The notes beneath the pieces are model-generated. The model ran no database searches and had not been told where the DNA came from. It saw nothing but the letters and a program-made list of their open reading frames with translations. The translations under genes were made by a program, and so were the position numbers. Shown piece by piece: positions 9,029 through 16,539 of a stretch of DNA of 64,000 nt (the first letter of the stretch is position 1; every line of letters begins with the position of its first letter). Source of the DNA: an uncultured Succinivibrio sp. (GTDB lineage Bacteria > Pseudomonadota > Gammaproteobacteria > Enterobacterales > Succinivibrionaceae); NCBI GenBank assembly GCA_934218695.1, contig CAKQDA010000007.1, positions 27,933 to 91,932 of the forward strand. The letters run 5' to 3'.

Positions 9029-11344
9029 ATGAAAACCAGTAAGCTAATCAAAGGTATTATCTTTACAGTCTCTTTACTACTCCCTTTATCCTTTTCCGCT
9101 CAGGCTCTTGCCAACAGCTCTAAAGGAGAGATAAGAACCCTTACAATTGAGCAAGCAGAAGCCTTAAAAAAGCATAAGACACAGGCTAAAAGATCAAAGA
9201 CTGCCCAAAAATCATCAAATAAGACAACAGCCAGATCTTCAAATAAGACCTCTAAAAAATCATCCAAAAAGGCAGCTCCTCGTAAAAACACAGCCAAGGC
9301 CCACTCTAAAAAGAGTTCAGGCAAAAGAACTGTTGCCAAAAAGACTCCTATAAGAACCACAACTGCCAAAGAAAGAGCCATTCAGTCTGAATATGTAACA
9401 GCACCCTATGGTTATTCAGACGAGAACCCTCTTCTGGCTACAACCCCCACTCTTATAGCTCAGAGAAGGTACTTCTCTGATGCCGAGCGTGCCATAAAAA
9501 GTGGTGATACCGATACAGCCCTGTCAATTCAGAGCAATTATCTTAAGGGTTATCCGCTCTCACTGTGGATTGACTACTGGTATCTTGCAAACAGCATGGA
9601 TGTATCAAAATATCCAAAGGTAAAGCAGTTTATAAAATCAAAGGTCCATCAGGAATTAGGTGAACTTTTAAAGAAAAAGTATATTGAGTATCTGTCATCG
9701 GTCGGTCAGTATAAACTCGTCTCAGATCTTATCGGCAAAAAGCCTTTTGATGATGATATTGAGATGACAAAGCCACAGCAGGCACTGCAGTGTCGCTTTT
9801 ATGAGGCCCGCTGGCAGCAGGGAATAGCTGATGTTACAGCATCTGCCTTTGCCTCAAAAATGTATCTTAAGCTGTCTCCATATCCTTCAAGCTGTGCAGG
9901 TTTAATCTATCTGTGGGGACAGAACGGATATCTTGATGATAAGGTGTTGCTCGAAAAATTTGAAAGGGCATATATCACAAGGAAATACACAGAGACTACC
10001 CGTGCCATGGCTGCAAGTCTTGAGCAGAGTCAGTTTGCATCCCGTGTGGCACAGGAAATGTCACTGTATGACAATCCTTCAGATGTGCTTTCTCTTGAGC
10101 CAGTAGAAGGTGATGAGAACAACAAGAGGACAGCAGTGCTTGCCTTTAAGAGATTTGCAAATCTTGATCCGAAGAGTGCGACACCTTCATTTGAGACCTT
10201 TGCCGATAAGTTTAAGATAAGTGACACTGAAAGACTTGAGATCTTTCAGATCATAGCCAAGGGCTTTTTATCACGACAGTCCACATTAGAGGAAGTGCAG
10301 TGGGTGGACAGAAATCTTCCTGCTGTGGTCTGGTCTGAAGAGATAAAGCTGATGCGTATGCGCAGGGCCATCTGGTTTGCACAGTGGCAGATTGTCTATG
10401 ATCTTTATGATCATTTGACAGAACAGGATAAAAATGCGGTCAACTGGCGTTACTGGAAGGCAAGAGCCGCCCGTGAAATCGGACATAAAAAAGAGAGTAG
10501 AACCCTCATGACAAAGGTTGCAAAGGACAGAAGTTTCTTTGGCTTTCTTGCAGCTCAGGAGCTGTCATTACGCATGCCGTTTAATCATGAGCATTTATCT
10601 GACAGGGCGAAGTGGCCACAGACTGTGGCAAAGAATAAAGCCTGTGTACGTTTCTTTGAGTTTAGAGCTCTAAAGGACAGTAACGCTGCAATTGAATGGC
10701 GTGAGATTGCCAAGACAGGAAGCAACGACGAGGCAATGCTGATGGCTGAGTGGGCCCTGTCCACAGGCAACATCAGCTACGCAATCTCAAGTGTGGTGGC
10801 AGGTCAGAGATGGAGTGCTCTCGATTACAGATTCCCAAAGCCATTTTTAAATCTCTATCAGAAGTATTCAGGTTACACCAATGTACCGGTTTCATTCCTG
10901 TATGGTATCTCACGTCAGGAGAGTATGTTAAATCCTGACATCAAATCTCCAGTAGGTGCTGTAGGTCTGATGCAGCTGATGCCGGGTACTGCCAGAATGG
11001 TATCAAAAAAGAACAACTGGTCTTACTCTGGAACAGGTGATCTTATAGTTCCTGAGAACAATATAAGACTGGGGTCAGCCTACCTAAGGGAGATGCTCGA
11101 CAGATTTGACAACAACAGAATTTTAGCTGCCGCCGCCTACAACGCAGGCCCTGGCAGAATCAATATCTGGAAATCAAAGGATGGCAGGGGCAGGGATGCT
11201 GCCATGTATGTTGAGAATATTCCGTTTAATGAAACAAGACAGTATGTTCAGAATGTGCTTTTGTATGACACAATTTACAAAAAGCTGCTGACAGGGCAGG
11301 AGAGCAGACTGTTAAATTCTAGTGAACTGAGCTACAGGTACTAA
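9029..11344 (+). CDS. periplasmic soluble lytic murein transglycosylase
   Basis: The enzyme cleaves peptidoglycan between MurNAc and GlcNAc and forms 1,6-anhydro ends. Starting at 9029 gives 771 residues and a clean signal peptide (MKTSKLIKGIIFTVSLLLP, then an Ala-rich cleavage region); the in-frame ATG at 8996 would bury it. A Lys/Ser/Thr/Arg-rich stretch of about 80 residues follows, unlike E. coli Slt70. A long helical superhelix region comes next, then the C-terminal SLT domain with catalytic Glu near residue 631 (ISRQESMLNP), GLMQLMPGTA and AAYNAGPGR. Neither start has a clear Shine-Dalgarno. Confidence 0.92.
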   Translation: MKTSKLIKGIIFTVSLLLPLSFSAQALANSSKGEIRTLTIEQAEALKKHKTQAKRSKTAQKSSNKTTARSSNKTSKKSSKKAAPRKNTAKAHSKKSSGKRTVAKKTPIRTTTAKERAIQSEYVTAPYGYSDENPLLATTPTLIAQRRYFSDAERAIKSGDTDTALSIQSNYLKGYPLSLWIDYWYLANSMDVSKYPKVKQFIKSKVHQELGELLKKKYIEYLSSVGQYKLVSDLIGKKPFDDDIEMTKPQQALQCRFYEARWQQGIADVTASAFASKMYLKLSPYPSSCAGLIYLWGQNGYLDDKVLLEKFERAYITRKYTETTRAMAASLEQSQFASRVAQEMSLYDNPSDVLSLEPVEGDENNKRTAVLAFKRFANLDPKSATPSFETFADKFKISDTERLEIFQIIAKGFLSRQSTLEEVQWVDRNLPAVVWSEEIKLMRMRRAIWFAQWQIVYDLYDHLTEQDKNAVNWRYWKARAAREIGHKKESRTLMTKVAKDRSFFGFLAAQELSLRMPFNHEHLSDRAKWPQTVAKNKACVRFFEFRALKDSNAAIEWREIAKTGSNDEAMLMAEWALSTGNISYAISSVVAGQRWSALDYRFPKPFLNLYQKYSGYTNVPVSFLYGISRQESMLNPDIKSPVGAVGLMQLMPGTARMVSKKNNWSYSGTGDLIVPENNIRLGSAYLREMLDRFDNNRILAAAAYNAGPGRINIWKSKDGRGRDAAMYVENIPFNETRQYVQNVLLYDTIYKKLLTGQESRLLNSSELSYRY

Positions 11345-11381
11345 TTTTTTGAAAAATCGCATGATCTTATAGTTAATGCTC

Positions 11382-11409
11382 TTTACAAAAAAGAAAAATT
11401 TGCTATTAT
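11382..11409 (+). promoter_or_regulatory. sigma70 promoter of tRNA-Leu
   Basis: TTTACA (11382-11387) and TATTAT (11404-11409) are separated by 16 nt. This places the transcript start about 5-10 nt before the tRNA 5' end. Confidence 0.6.
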
Positions 11410-11419
11410 ATTCTGCGTT

Positions 11420-11504
11420 GCCCAGGTGGTGGAATTGGTAGACACGCTACTTTGAGGGGGTAGTTCTGCAAGGAGTACGAGTTCAAGTCTCGTCCTGGGC
11501 ACCA
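11420..11504 (+). tRNA. tRNA-Leu (GAG), CCA encoded
   Basis: The acceptor stem GCCCAGG (11420-11426) pairs with CCTGGGC (11494-11500), followed by A and the encoded CCA. The D-arm GGAATTGGTAGACAC and T-arm GAGTTCAAGTCTC are canonical. A long variable arm marks a class II tRNA. The anticodon loop TTGAGGG gives anticodon GAG, reading CUC/CUU. It closely resembles E. coli leuU. Confidence 0.95.
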
Positions 11505-11512
11505 TTGAGAAG

Positions 11513-11536
11513 AAGACAGCACAGGCTGTCTTTTTT
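11513..11536 (+). terminator. Rho-independent terminator of tRNA-Leu
   Basis: AAGACAGC (11513-11520), loop ACAG, GCTGTCTT, then a T-run. It lies 8 nt after the CCA end and just overlaps the stop of the convergent small gene. Confidence 0.9.
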
Positions 11537-11807
11537 ATTTTCGGCCTATCTGCCTTAAGATCTTCTCCTGAACCTCAGGTGGCAGTGATCTGAACCTTTC
11601 AACGGAATTATCCAGGTTCTTCTGAGCATTTATCTCTCTGTCAATGAGTGAGCTTAAAAGCTCCTTTTCAAGAATAGCCTGTTCTCTTTTTCTGTAGCTA
11701 TGCTGAGCTGGCTTATCAAGTTTTAGTACCTTGTATTCTCTTGAGACGTTTTCGGATATGAAGTATATGAATGCAATGGCGCCTAAAGAGAAGAGAAGAG
11801 CGATCAT
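11535..11807 (-). CDS. small single-pass membrane protein, function unknown
   Basis: This 90-residue protein has an N-terminal hydrophobic helix (IALLFSLGAIAFIYFIS), then a charged, probably helical cytoplasmic tail rich in Glu, Arg and Gln. An AAGGAG Shine-Dalgarno sits 6 nt before the ATG, which supports real translation. I do not recognise the family. It ends against the tRNA-Leu terminator. Confidence 0.65.
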   Translation of the reverse strand: MIALLFSLGAIAFIYFISENVSREYKVLKLDKPAQHSYRKREQAILEKELLSSLIDREINAQKNLDNSVERFRSLPPEVQEKILRQIGRK

Positions 11808-12088
11808 AGAAGACTCCTTATATTGTCAGGTAAAAAGCAGTTTGTAAAAAATAGCCTGTAATAAATAGGTTGTAAAAATACAGCTGCGGAAATTGCCTGT
11901 AAAAATTGTTGTTAAATGCTGTCTGTAAAATCAACCCCATAAAAGAGGTGTTATCTTTTAAGTAACCTTATATAACAGTGATGCTTCAGTATATGAGCAT
12001 ATCTTTGGACAAATTAGCCGTCACTGACCGATAACACCGCATTGCTCTTTACCACCTGATGCTCACTTTCAGGTGGCATGGCTTTCTG
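11808..12088. other. gap with a nested inverted repeat
   Basis: No gene is seen. CCACCTGA (12052-12059) pairs with TCAGGTGG (12069-12076) just past the stop of the next minus-strand gene. An outer pair, ACCGCATT (12036-12043) and AATGCGGT (12093-12100), encloses it. On the minus strand this could end the cas1-cas2 operon, although no good T-run follows. Confidence 0.4.
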
Positions 12089-12541
12089 TCAGAATGCGGT
12101 AACCGCATCTGCTCCTTTGCTTCTGTGAACTCTCCTGGTGGTATTGTGTCTGTCTCTTTTTTCCTTTTTATAGACAGTGAGTATAGATCCATCCTTGATA
12201 ATAAGTGTAAGAACCTTTTTGCGCTCTAACTGCTGCAGAGTTTTCAGCTTTTTGCTGACACTCTTGTAAAGGTGTTTTAGCTTAGCAATTTTAGACAGGC
12301 TTTTATCTGACAGTACTCTTCTTTCAAGACAGAGACTTGATCTGATTAAAGAGAGCACAGCCTTTTTCTGTTTTATGGCATCGAGTATATTCTGTGACTG
12401 TGTATCAAGAGTAAGTCTGTCACCTCTTTCATTCCAGTAGCCGTATCTGTAGAACATTTCAAGACTGTCAGAAATCAGCTCTTCACGGATATTTCTCTTT
12501 AGCATTCTTTCTTTTGCGTGTTCTGTAAAGGTCATCATCAT
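12089..12541 (-). CDS. DUF4258-like protein, last gene of the cas1-cas2 operon
   Basis: The 150-residue product begins with TEHAKERMLKRNI, the opening motif of DUF4258-type domains, and has the matching C-terminal strand pair LTLIIKDGSILTVYK. A Lys/Leu-rich helical insert of about 70 residues separates the two halves. DUF4258 proteins are small and often found near toxin-antitoxin and mobile genes, but have no settled function. It follows the 74-residue gene by 43 nt on the same strand, so it may be transcribed with cas1-cas2. Its link to adaptation is inferred only from position. Confidence 0.55.
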   Translation of the reverse strand: MMMTFTEHAKERMLKRNIREELISDSLEMFYRYGYWNERGDRLTLDTQSQNILDAIKQKKAVLSLIRSSLCLERRVLSDKSLSKIAKLKHLYKSVSKKLKTLQQLERKKVLTLIIKDGSILTVYKKEKRDRHNTTRRVHRSKGADAVTAF

Positions 12542-12584
12542 AAGTCTCCTGTTTCAGTATTGTTTTTCTTGAAATGATCAGTTT

Positions 12585-12809
12585 TTAACAGTATTTATCT
12601 GCGAGCACATCTTCATCTGAAGTGTCGATGCAGTCTTTTAAAAACTGAAGATCAGTCATGTCAAGTTTTATGAAATACTCATTGTGAGCACTGTCTTTAA
12701 GACAGAGGAGCACAGTAAGCTCACCATTTTTAGTGTCAACATCAGCCTCGGTTACTGTAAGTTCTCTTCTTTTGTGCAGATGTTTTTTGTTTTCTGTTAA
12801 TGCTTTCAT
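12585..12809 (-). CDS. small hypothetical protein downstream of cas2
   Basis: The product is 74 residues, acidic and without membrane segments (KALTENKKHLHKRRELTVTEAD at the start). I chose the ATG at 12809 because AAGGTG lies about 5 nt upstream. A start at 12827 would overlap cas2. The family is not recognised. Its tight spacing after cas2 (7 nt) indicates cotranscription, so an accessory role in spacer uptake or its control is possible. Confidence 0.55.
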   Translation of the reverse strand: MKALTENKKHLHKRRELTVTEADVDTKNGELTVLLCLKDSAHNEYFIKLDMTDLQFLKDCIDTSDEDVLADKYC

Positions 12810-12816
12810 ATTCACC

Positions 12817-13080
12817 TTAAACAGCAATCAGATTTTCAAGATCTTTTGAGTATATTCTTGAGCGCGCATAGCAGCTCTCACAACAGGGCATAATGAACAG
12901 ACTGTCTGACTTTTCGATGATGTCGCTGAGCATTCTTTCAAGTTTTGCAAGCTCATTGCTGCTACCTTCAAAAAAGAACACTGACTTCTGCACACTCGAG
13001 GCCTGTTTTTTGAGCAGTCTGTAGGCTCTGCCACGAATTTTGTTCTTACTGATGTCGTAAGCAATCAGAAATCTCTGCAT
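12817..13080 (-). CDS. cas2: CRISPR adaptation protein Cas2
   Basis: Cas2 is the structural dimer of the Cas1-Cas2 integrase that inserts new spacers. This 87-residue protein has the ferredoxin-like start RFLIAYDISKNKIRGR with the conserved Asp after beta-1 (YD), then SVQKSVFFFEGS. It overlaps the end of cas1 by 16 nt, so translation is coupled. A C-terminal pair CCESC is unusual but small. Confidence 0.92.
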   Translation of the reverse strand: MQRFLIAYDISKNKIRGRAYRLLKKQASSVQKSVFFFEGSSNELAKLERMLSDIIEKSDSLFIMPCCESCYARSRIYSKDLENLIAV

Positions 13081-14126
13081 GGCACTATCCTCCAGGTGCA
13101 GACAGTGTCCTTGTTCTGTAACAGGAGGGCATAGTTCTGCGCACAGTCCTCAATAAGATCGTTTAATGATCTTTTCACAGGATTCCAGACACTGTTGCAT
13201 CCCCAGTAGATCCTGTAGATATTTGAAAACATATCTTCAAAACTGTGAAGAACAGTAGAAAAAATCTTATTATCCTTTGGATAGAACTGTCCTTTCTCGT
13301 TCTGACTGAAATCATCAGGTTTTACCATGTACTGTCTTATCATTTTTAAAACAGTAGTATCCACAAAGGCGCGAAACTGTTCCATAAGATCGGAGGCCAG
13401 AGCACAGTGCGTACCGCGAATGGCGTGGTTAAAGCCAAGTCTTGGGTTAAGTCCGTTTGCTTTTAGTGCTGAAGACAGTCTGTTTCTTAACTGCGTATAA
13501 CCAAACGACAGCAGGTAATTTACAGGATCAGGGGATGGATGTTTCATTCTGCCCTCCCAGTTAAAGCCGTATGGTTCAATCAGCTGCCCCCAGAGTAAAA
13601 AGTACTGTCTTGAGGCAAAGCCTTCAGCACCTCTTAATTTGTCAAAGTCACTTGAATAGCGGACATTATCCTCAAGAACCCTCCAGGTTCCTTTTGGAAG
13701 ATCAGCCTTGCGTCTTATGAGTTCACGCTCATTACCGATTTTTGCAAGTACAATTCTTTTGGCAAGTTCAAGAGCCTTAGAGCAGTGGAAGAAGTTCTCC
13801 TGAGCAGAGATAAAATAATTCTCCTCACTGGCTGTAGCCTCAAGCTGACCTACCGGATAGCCGAACACATCCTGAAAATCAACGGGGATATGCTTTACCA
13901 TCAGTCTGTAAAGCACTTCACTGTCAACATTTCCTATTCTGCCGACGATGACAAGACGGCGGATTTTATCAAGGCTTACAGTTATCTCGGCTACTTTTTT
14001 GTCTGGGATGATCTCAAGTGCAGTTTCACTTGTATTTAATGAAACTTTAGTGCAGTGGTGAGTAAGATACAGAGTCTGTTTCAGATCTCCTATAAAAGAA
14101 GCTAAAGAATGTTTAGAAGTTTCCAT
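13065..14126 (-). CDS. cas1: CRISPR adaptation integrase Cas1
   Basis: Cas1 is the metal-dependent integrase that inserts spacers at the leader end. The 353-residue protein has the N-terminal beta domain with VIVGRIGNVDSEVL, then the helical catalytic domain. Expected metal ligands are a Glu in the GAEGFASRQYF segment, the His in RGTHCALASDLM and the Asp of the same segment. No reverse transcriptase or Cas4 is fused. The start at 14126 has AAGGTGG 5 nt upstream and lies about 29 nt after a predicted sigma54 start site. An ATG at 14150 would sit almost on the transcription start. Confidence 0.93.
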   Translation of the reverse strand: METSKHSLASFIGDLKQTLYLTHHCTKVSLNTSETALEIIPDKKVAEITVSLDKIRRLVIVGRIGNVDSEVLYRLMVKHIPVDFQDVFGYPVGQLEATASEENYFISAQENFFHCSKALELAKRIVLAKIGNERELIRRKADLPKGTWRVLEDNVRYSSDFDKLRGAEGFASRQYFLLWGQLIEPYGFNWEGRMKHPSPDPVNYLLSFGYTQLRNRLSSALKANGLNPRLGFNHAIRGTHCALASDLMEQFRAFVDTTVLKMIRQYMVKPDDFSQNEKGQFYPKDNKIFSTVLHSFEDMFSNIYRIYWGCNSVWNPVKRSLNDLIEDCAQNYALLLQNKDTVCTWRIVPCRDF

Positions 14127-14164
14127 GATATCCACCTTTTGTCTGAGCACCGATGTTATATATA

Positions 14165-14182
14165 ATGCTAAAAACGTGCCAG
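14165..14182 (-). promoter_or_regulatory. sigma54 (-24/-12) promoter of cas1-cas2
   Basis: On the minus strand the site reads TGGCACG-TTTT-TAGCAT. The GG (complement of 14179-14180) and GC (complement of 14167-14168) are exactly 10 nt apart, as RpoN requires. It matches the consensus TGGCACG-N4-TTGCW at all but one key base. The predicted start is near 14155, followed by a good Shine-Dalgarno and the cas1 ATG. The adjoining 14190-14370 stretch is extremely AT-rich, suited to DNA bending. Confidence 0.75.
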
Positions 14183-14576
14183 AGTTTTAAAAGTGAATAT
14201 TATCTTAAAAGAAAATTATAAAAAATAACTTAACTAATGATTAAATAAAGAAAAATTGACAAGAAAATAATATAAAAATATTTATACAAATGAATATTAT
14301 TATATTTATTAAAATTAAATAATAATAATTTATTATAAAAAATAATAATATTTTAATAACTTAAAAATTATAAAAAACAACTCCTGAAATCGTCAATTTT
14401 TCAGGCGAGATTTTAGCTGTTGAGTCAAAGATAAATCCAAAATAAGAAGACTTTACGCAAATCATAAAATCCTCACTGTCAGCAACTGACAAAGTAACCA
14501 AATTGTGAAATACAAATCTTACAGAAGGTGATGATTTCTCAATACATCAAGCCTTCGGTAAGACCTATCTTCAAGT
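14183..14576. other. AT-rich region between cas1 and the array, with a candidate activator site
   Basis: No gene is seen. 14190-14370 is almost pure A/T. An inverted repeat, CCTGAAA (14383-14389) and TTTCAGG (14399-14405) with 9 nt between, lies about 210 nt upstream of the cas1 -24 element. That is a usual distance for an upstream activator site of a sigma54 regulator. The role is inferred. Confidence 0.4.
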
Positions 14577-16237
14577 GTTGTAATTCTTCCTGGATCGGAA
14601 GACCCTTCAATAAGAGCAATCGGTCAGGCAATGTCACAACTAGTCGTAACTCTTCCTAGGGCGGAAGACCTTTCAATGGCCCTCATATGTAGAGAAGGGA
14701 TTATGACTTGGGGCGAAACTCACCAATGATCTGGTGACCCTTCAATCTTATCTCAACCTAAAAGGGTGATGACTTATGGTCGTAACTCACCAATGATCTG
14801 GTGACCCTTCAATCTTATAAAGTTATACAGGAGATAATTATGAGTGTCGTAACTCACCAATGACCTGGTGACCCTTCAATAGATCTTGCTCCTGCTAGCT
14901 TACCACCATCATTGAAGTCGTAACTCACCAATGATCTGGTGACCCTTCAATTATGCCGAGAGTGCGACTAATACAATACCTGAGTCGTAACTCACCACTG
15001 ATCTGGTGACCTTTCAATATACCATGAATATTCAGTATCTTATCGCCGGGTCGTAACTCACCAATGATCTGGTGACCTTTCAATAAAAATGGCTATTAAA
15101 GAAGAAGCTATTAAGAAGTCGTAACTCACCAATGATCTGGTGACCTTTCAATATTAAATTTAACCGCACACGACATCGTTGAGTCGTAACTCACCAATGA
15201 TCTGGTGACCTTTCAATTTACTCACAAGGCTATCATATTAATATTCAATGTCGTAACTCACCAATGATCTGGTGACCTTTCAATAGTGTGGGGATTATGA
15301 GTTCATAGCTCGTGGGTCGTAACTCACCAATGATCTGGTGACCTTTCAATATGCCTGCAAAGCACTAGGTCGTGACACATCAAAGTCGTAACTCACCAAT
15401 GATCTGGTGACCTTTCAATTTAAATTCTAAACAGCTGGAGAGCATCTCAAAGTCGTAACTCACCAATGATCTGGTGACCTTTCAATTGAATACTAAATCT
15501 ATCGAAGCTTTGGCTGAGGTCGTAACTCACCAATGATCTGGTGACCTTTCAATGAAATATTTAATGTCTACAGAAAGTGTTATTCGTCGTAACTCACCAA
15601 TGATCTGGTGACCTTTCAATTTAAGCAACCTTAATAGGTGTTATGAATAAGATGTCGTAACTCACCAATGATCTGGAGACCTTTCAATTGGACGAAGTTA
15701 CTAAAATTCGTCAAAACAGACGTCGTAACTCACCAATGATCTGGTGACCTTTCAATAATGCTCTGGTGTTTTTGGTATAGAAGCAAAAGGTCGTAACTCA
15801 CCAATGATCTGGTGACCTTTCAATTTAAGACAAGAAAAGAATATTGTCCTTTACCAGTCGTAACTCACCAATGATCTGGTGACCTTTCAATAAAGGGAAG
15901 TACAATTATGTGCTATTTTAATTTGTCGTAACTCACCAATGATCTGGTGACCTTTCAATCTTAAATCAAGTCTTTTTATGTGACTTATCACAAGTCGTAA
16001 CTCACCAATGATCTGGTGACCTTTCAATTTTTAACATGGAGATATAAATTATGTACTTCTATTAGTCGTAACTCACCAATGATCTGGTGACCTTTCAATA
16101 TAGAAAACAACCCTACAACCGCATCATGGCTTTATGTCGTAACTCACCAATGATCTGGTGACCTTTCAATTTTAGAGATTTTACAAAAAAGACTAGGAAT
16201 AGGTCGTAACTCACCAATGATCTGGTGACCTTTCAAT
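14577..16237 (-). CRISPR. type III CRISPR array, 25 repeats of 35 bp and 24 spacers of 31-36 nt
   Basis: The repeat in plus-strand reading starts GTCGTAACTCACCA, ends TGGTGACCTTTCAAT and contains the hairpin TCACCA-N6-TGGTGA. First copy 14577-14611, last 16203-16237. I read it as minus-strand transcribed. In that sense the repeat ends with the hairpin followed by exactly 8 nt (GTTACGAC), the expected crRNA 5' handle after Cas6 cleavage and close to the T. thermophilus handle ATTGCGAC. Repeats are identical near 16237 and decay toward 14577, so 16237 is the leader end. Variants: 14577 and 14643 (different stem), 14712 (GGCGAAAC start), 14846, 14984 and 15654 (single changes). Copies up to 14951 have CCCTTCAAT or other trailer-end differences. 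Confidence 0.97.
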
Positions 16238-16539
16238 AGTAGCACATTTAACTTAATGTTTCATAACCATAAAAATAAGTTTTTCGCTGATGTGGAGGCG
16301 CTTACGGTTAAAACATAAGTTTAAAAACATTAATTGCGAAAATTTAATTCGTAAGATGTTGATATATCAATGTCGCCGAACAAAATTTTCTTTGGAAATT
16401 AATATTGTATTTTATCGTTTATATTCAAATGGTTAAAGTAACTTTACTTTGTTTGCAAAAAGTATTTTGAATTCGGCGAAAATTTACTTAAATAACCTTT
16501 AATATCAAAAAGATAATCTAAAAATATGCCTGTATGAGA
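16238..16539 (-). promoter_or_regulatory. CRISPR leader
   Basis: This AT-rich, gene-free stretch abuts the conserved end of the array. It holds an 11-nt direct repeat GCGAAAATTTA (16336-16346 and 16476-16486) and an inverted pair CGCCGAA (16374-16380) and TTCGGCG (16472-16478). These are plausible sites for the adaptation complex or an architectural protein. The array promoter should lie here on the minus strand; I cannot fix its position. Confidence 0.6.

Noticed and set aside
14509..14543. A 26th, very degenerate CRISPR repeat before 14577
   Set aside because: It ends TCTCAAT at the right spacing (33 nt), but the stem is not kept and most positions differ, so I left it out of the array.
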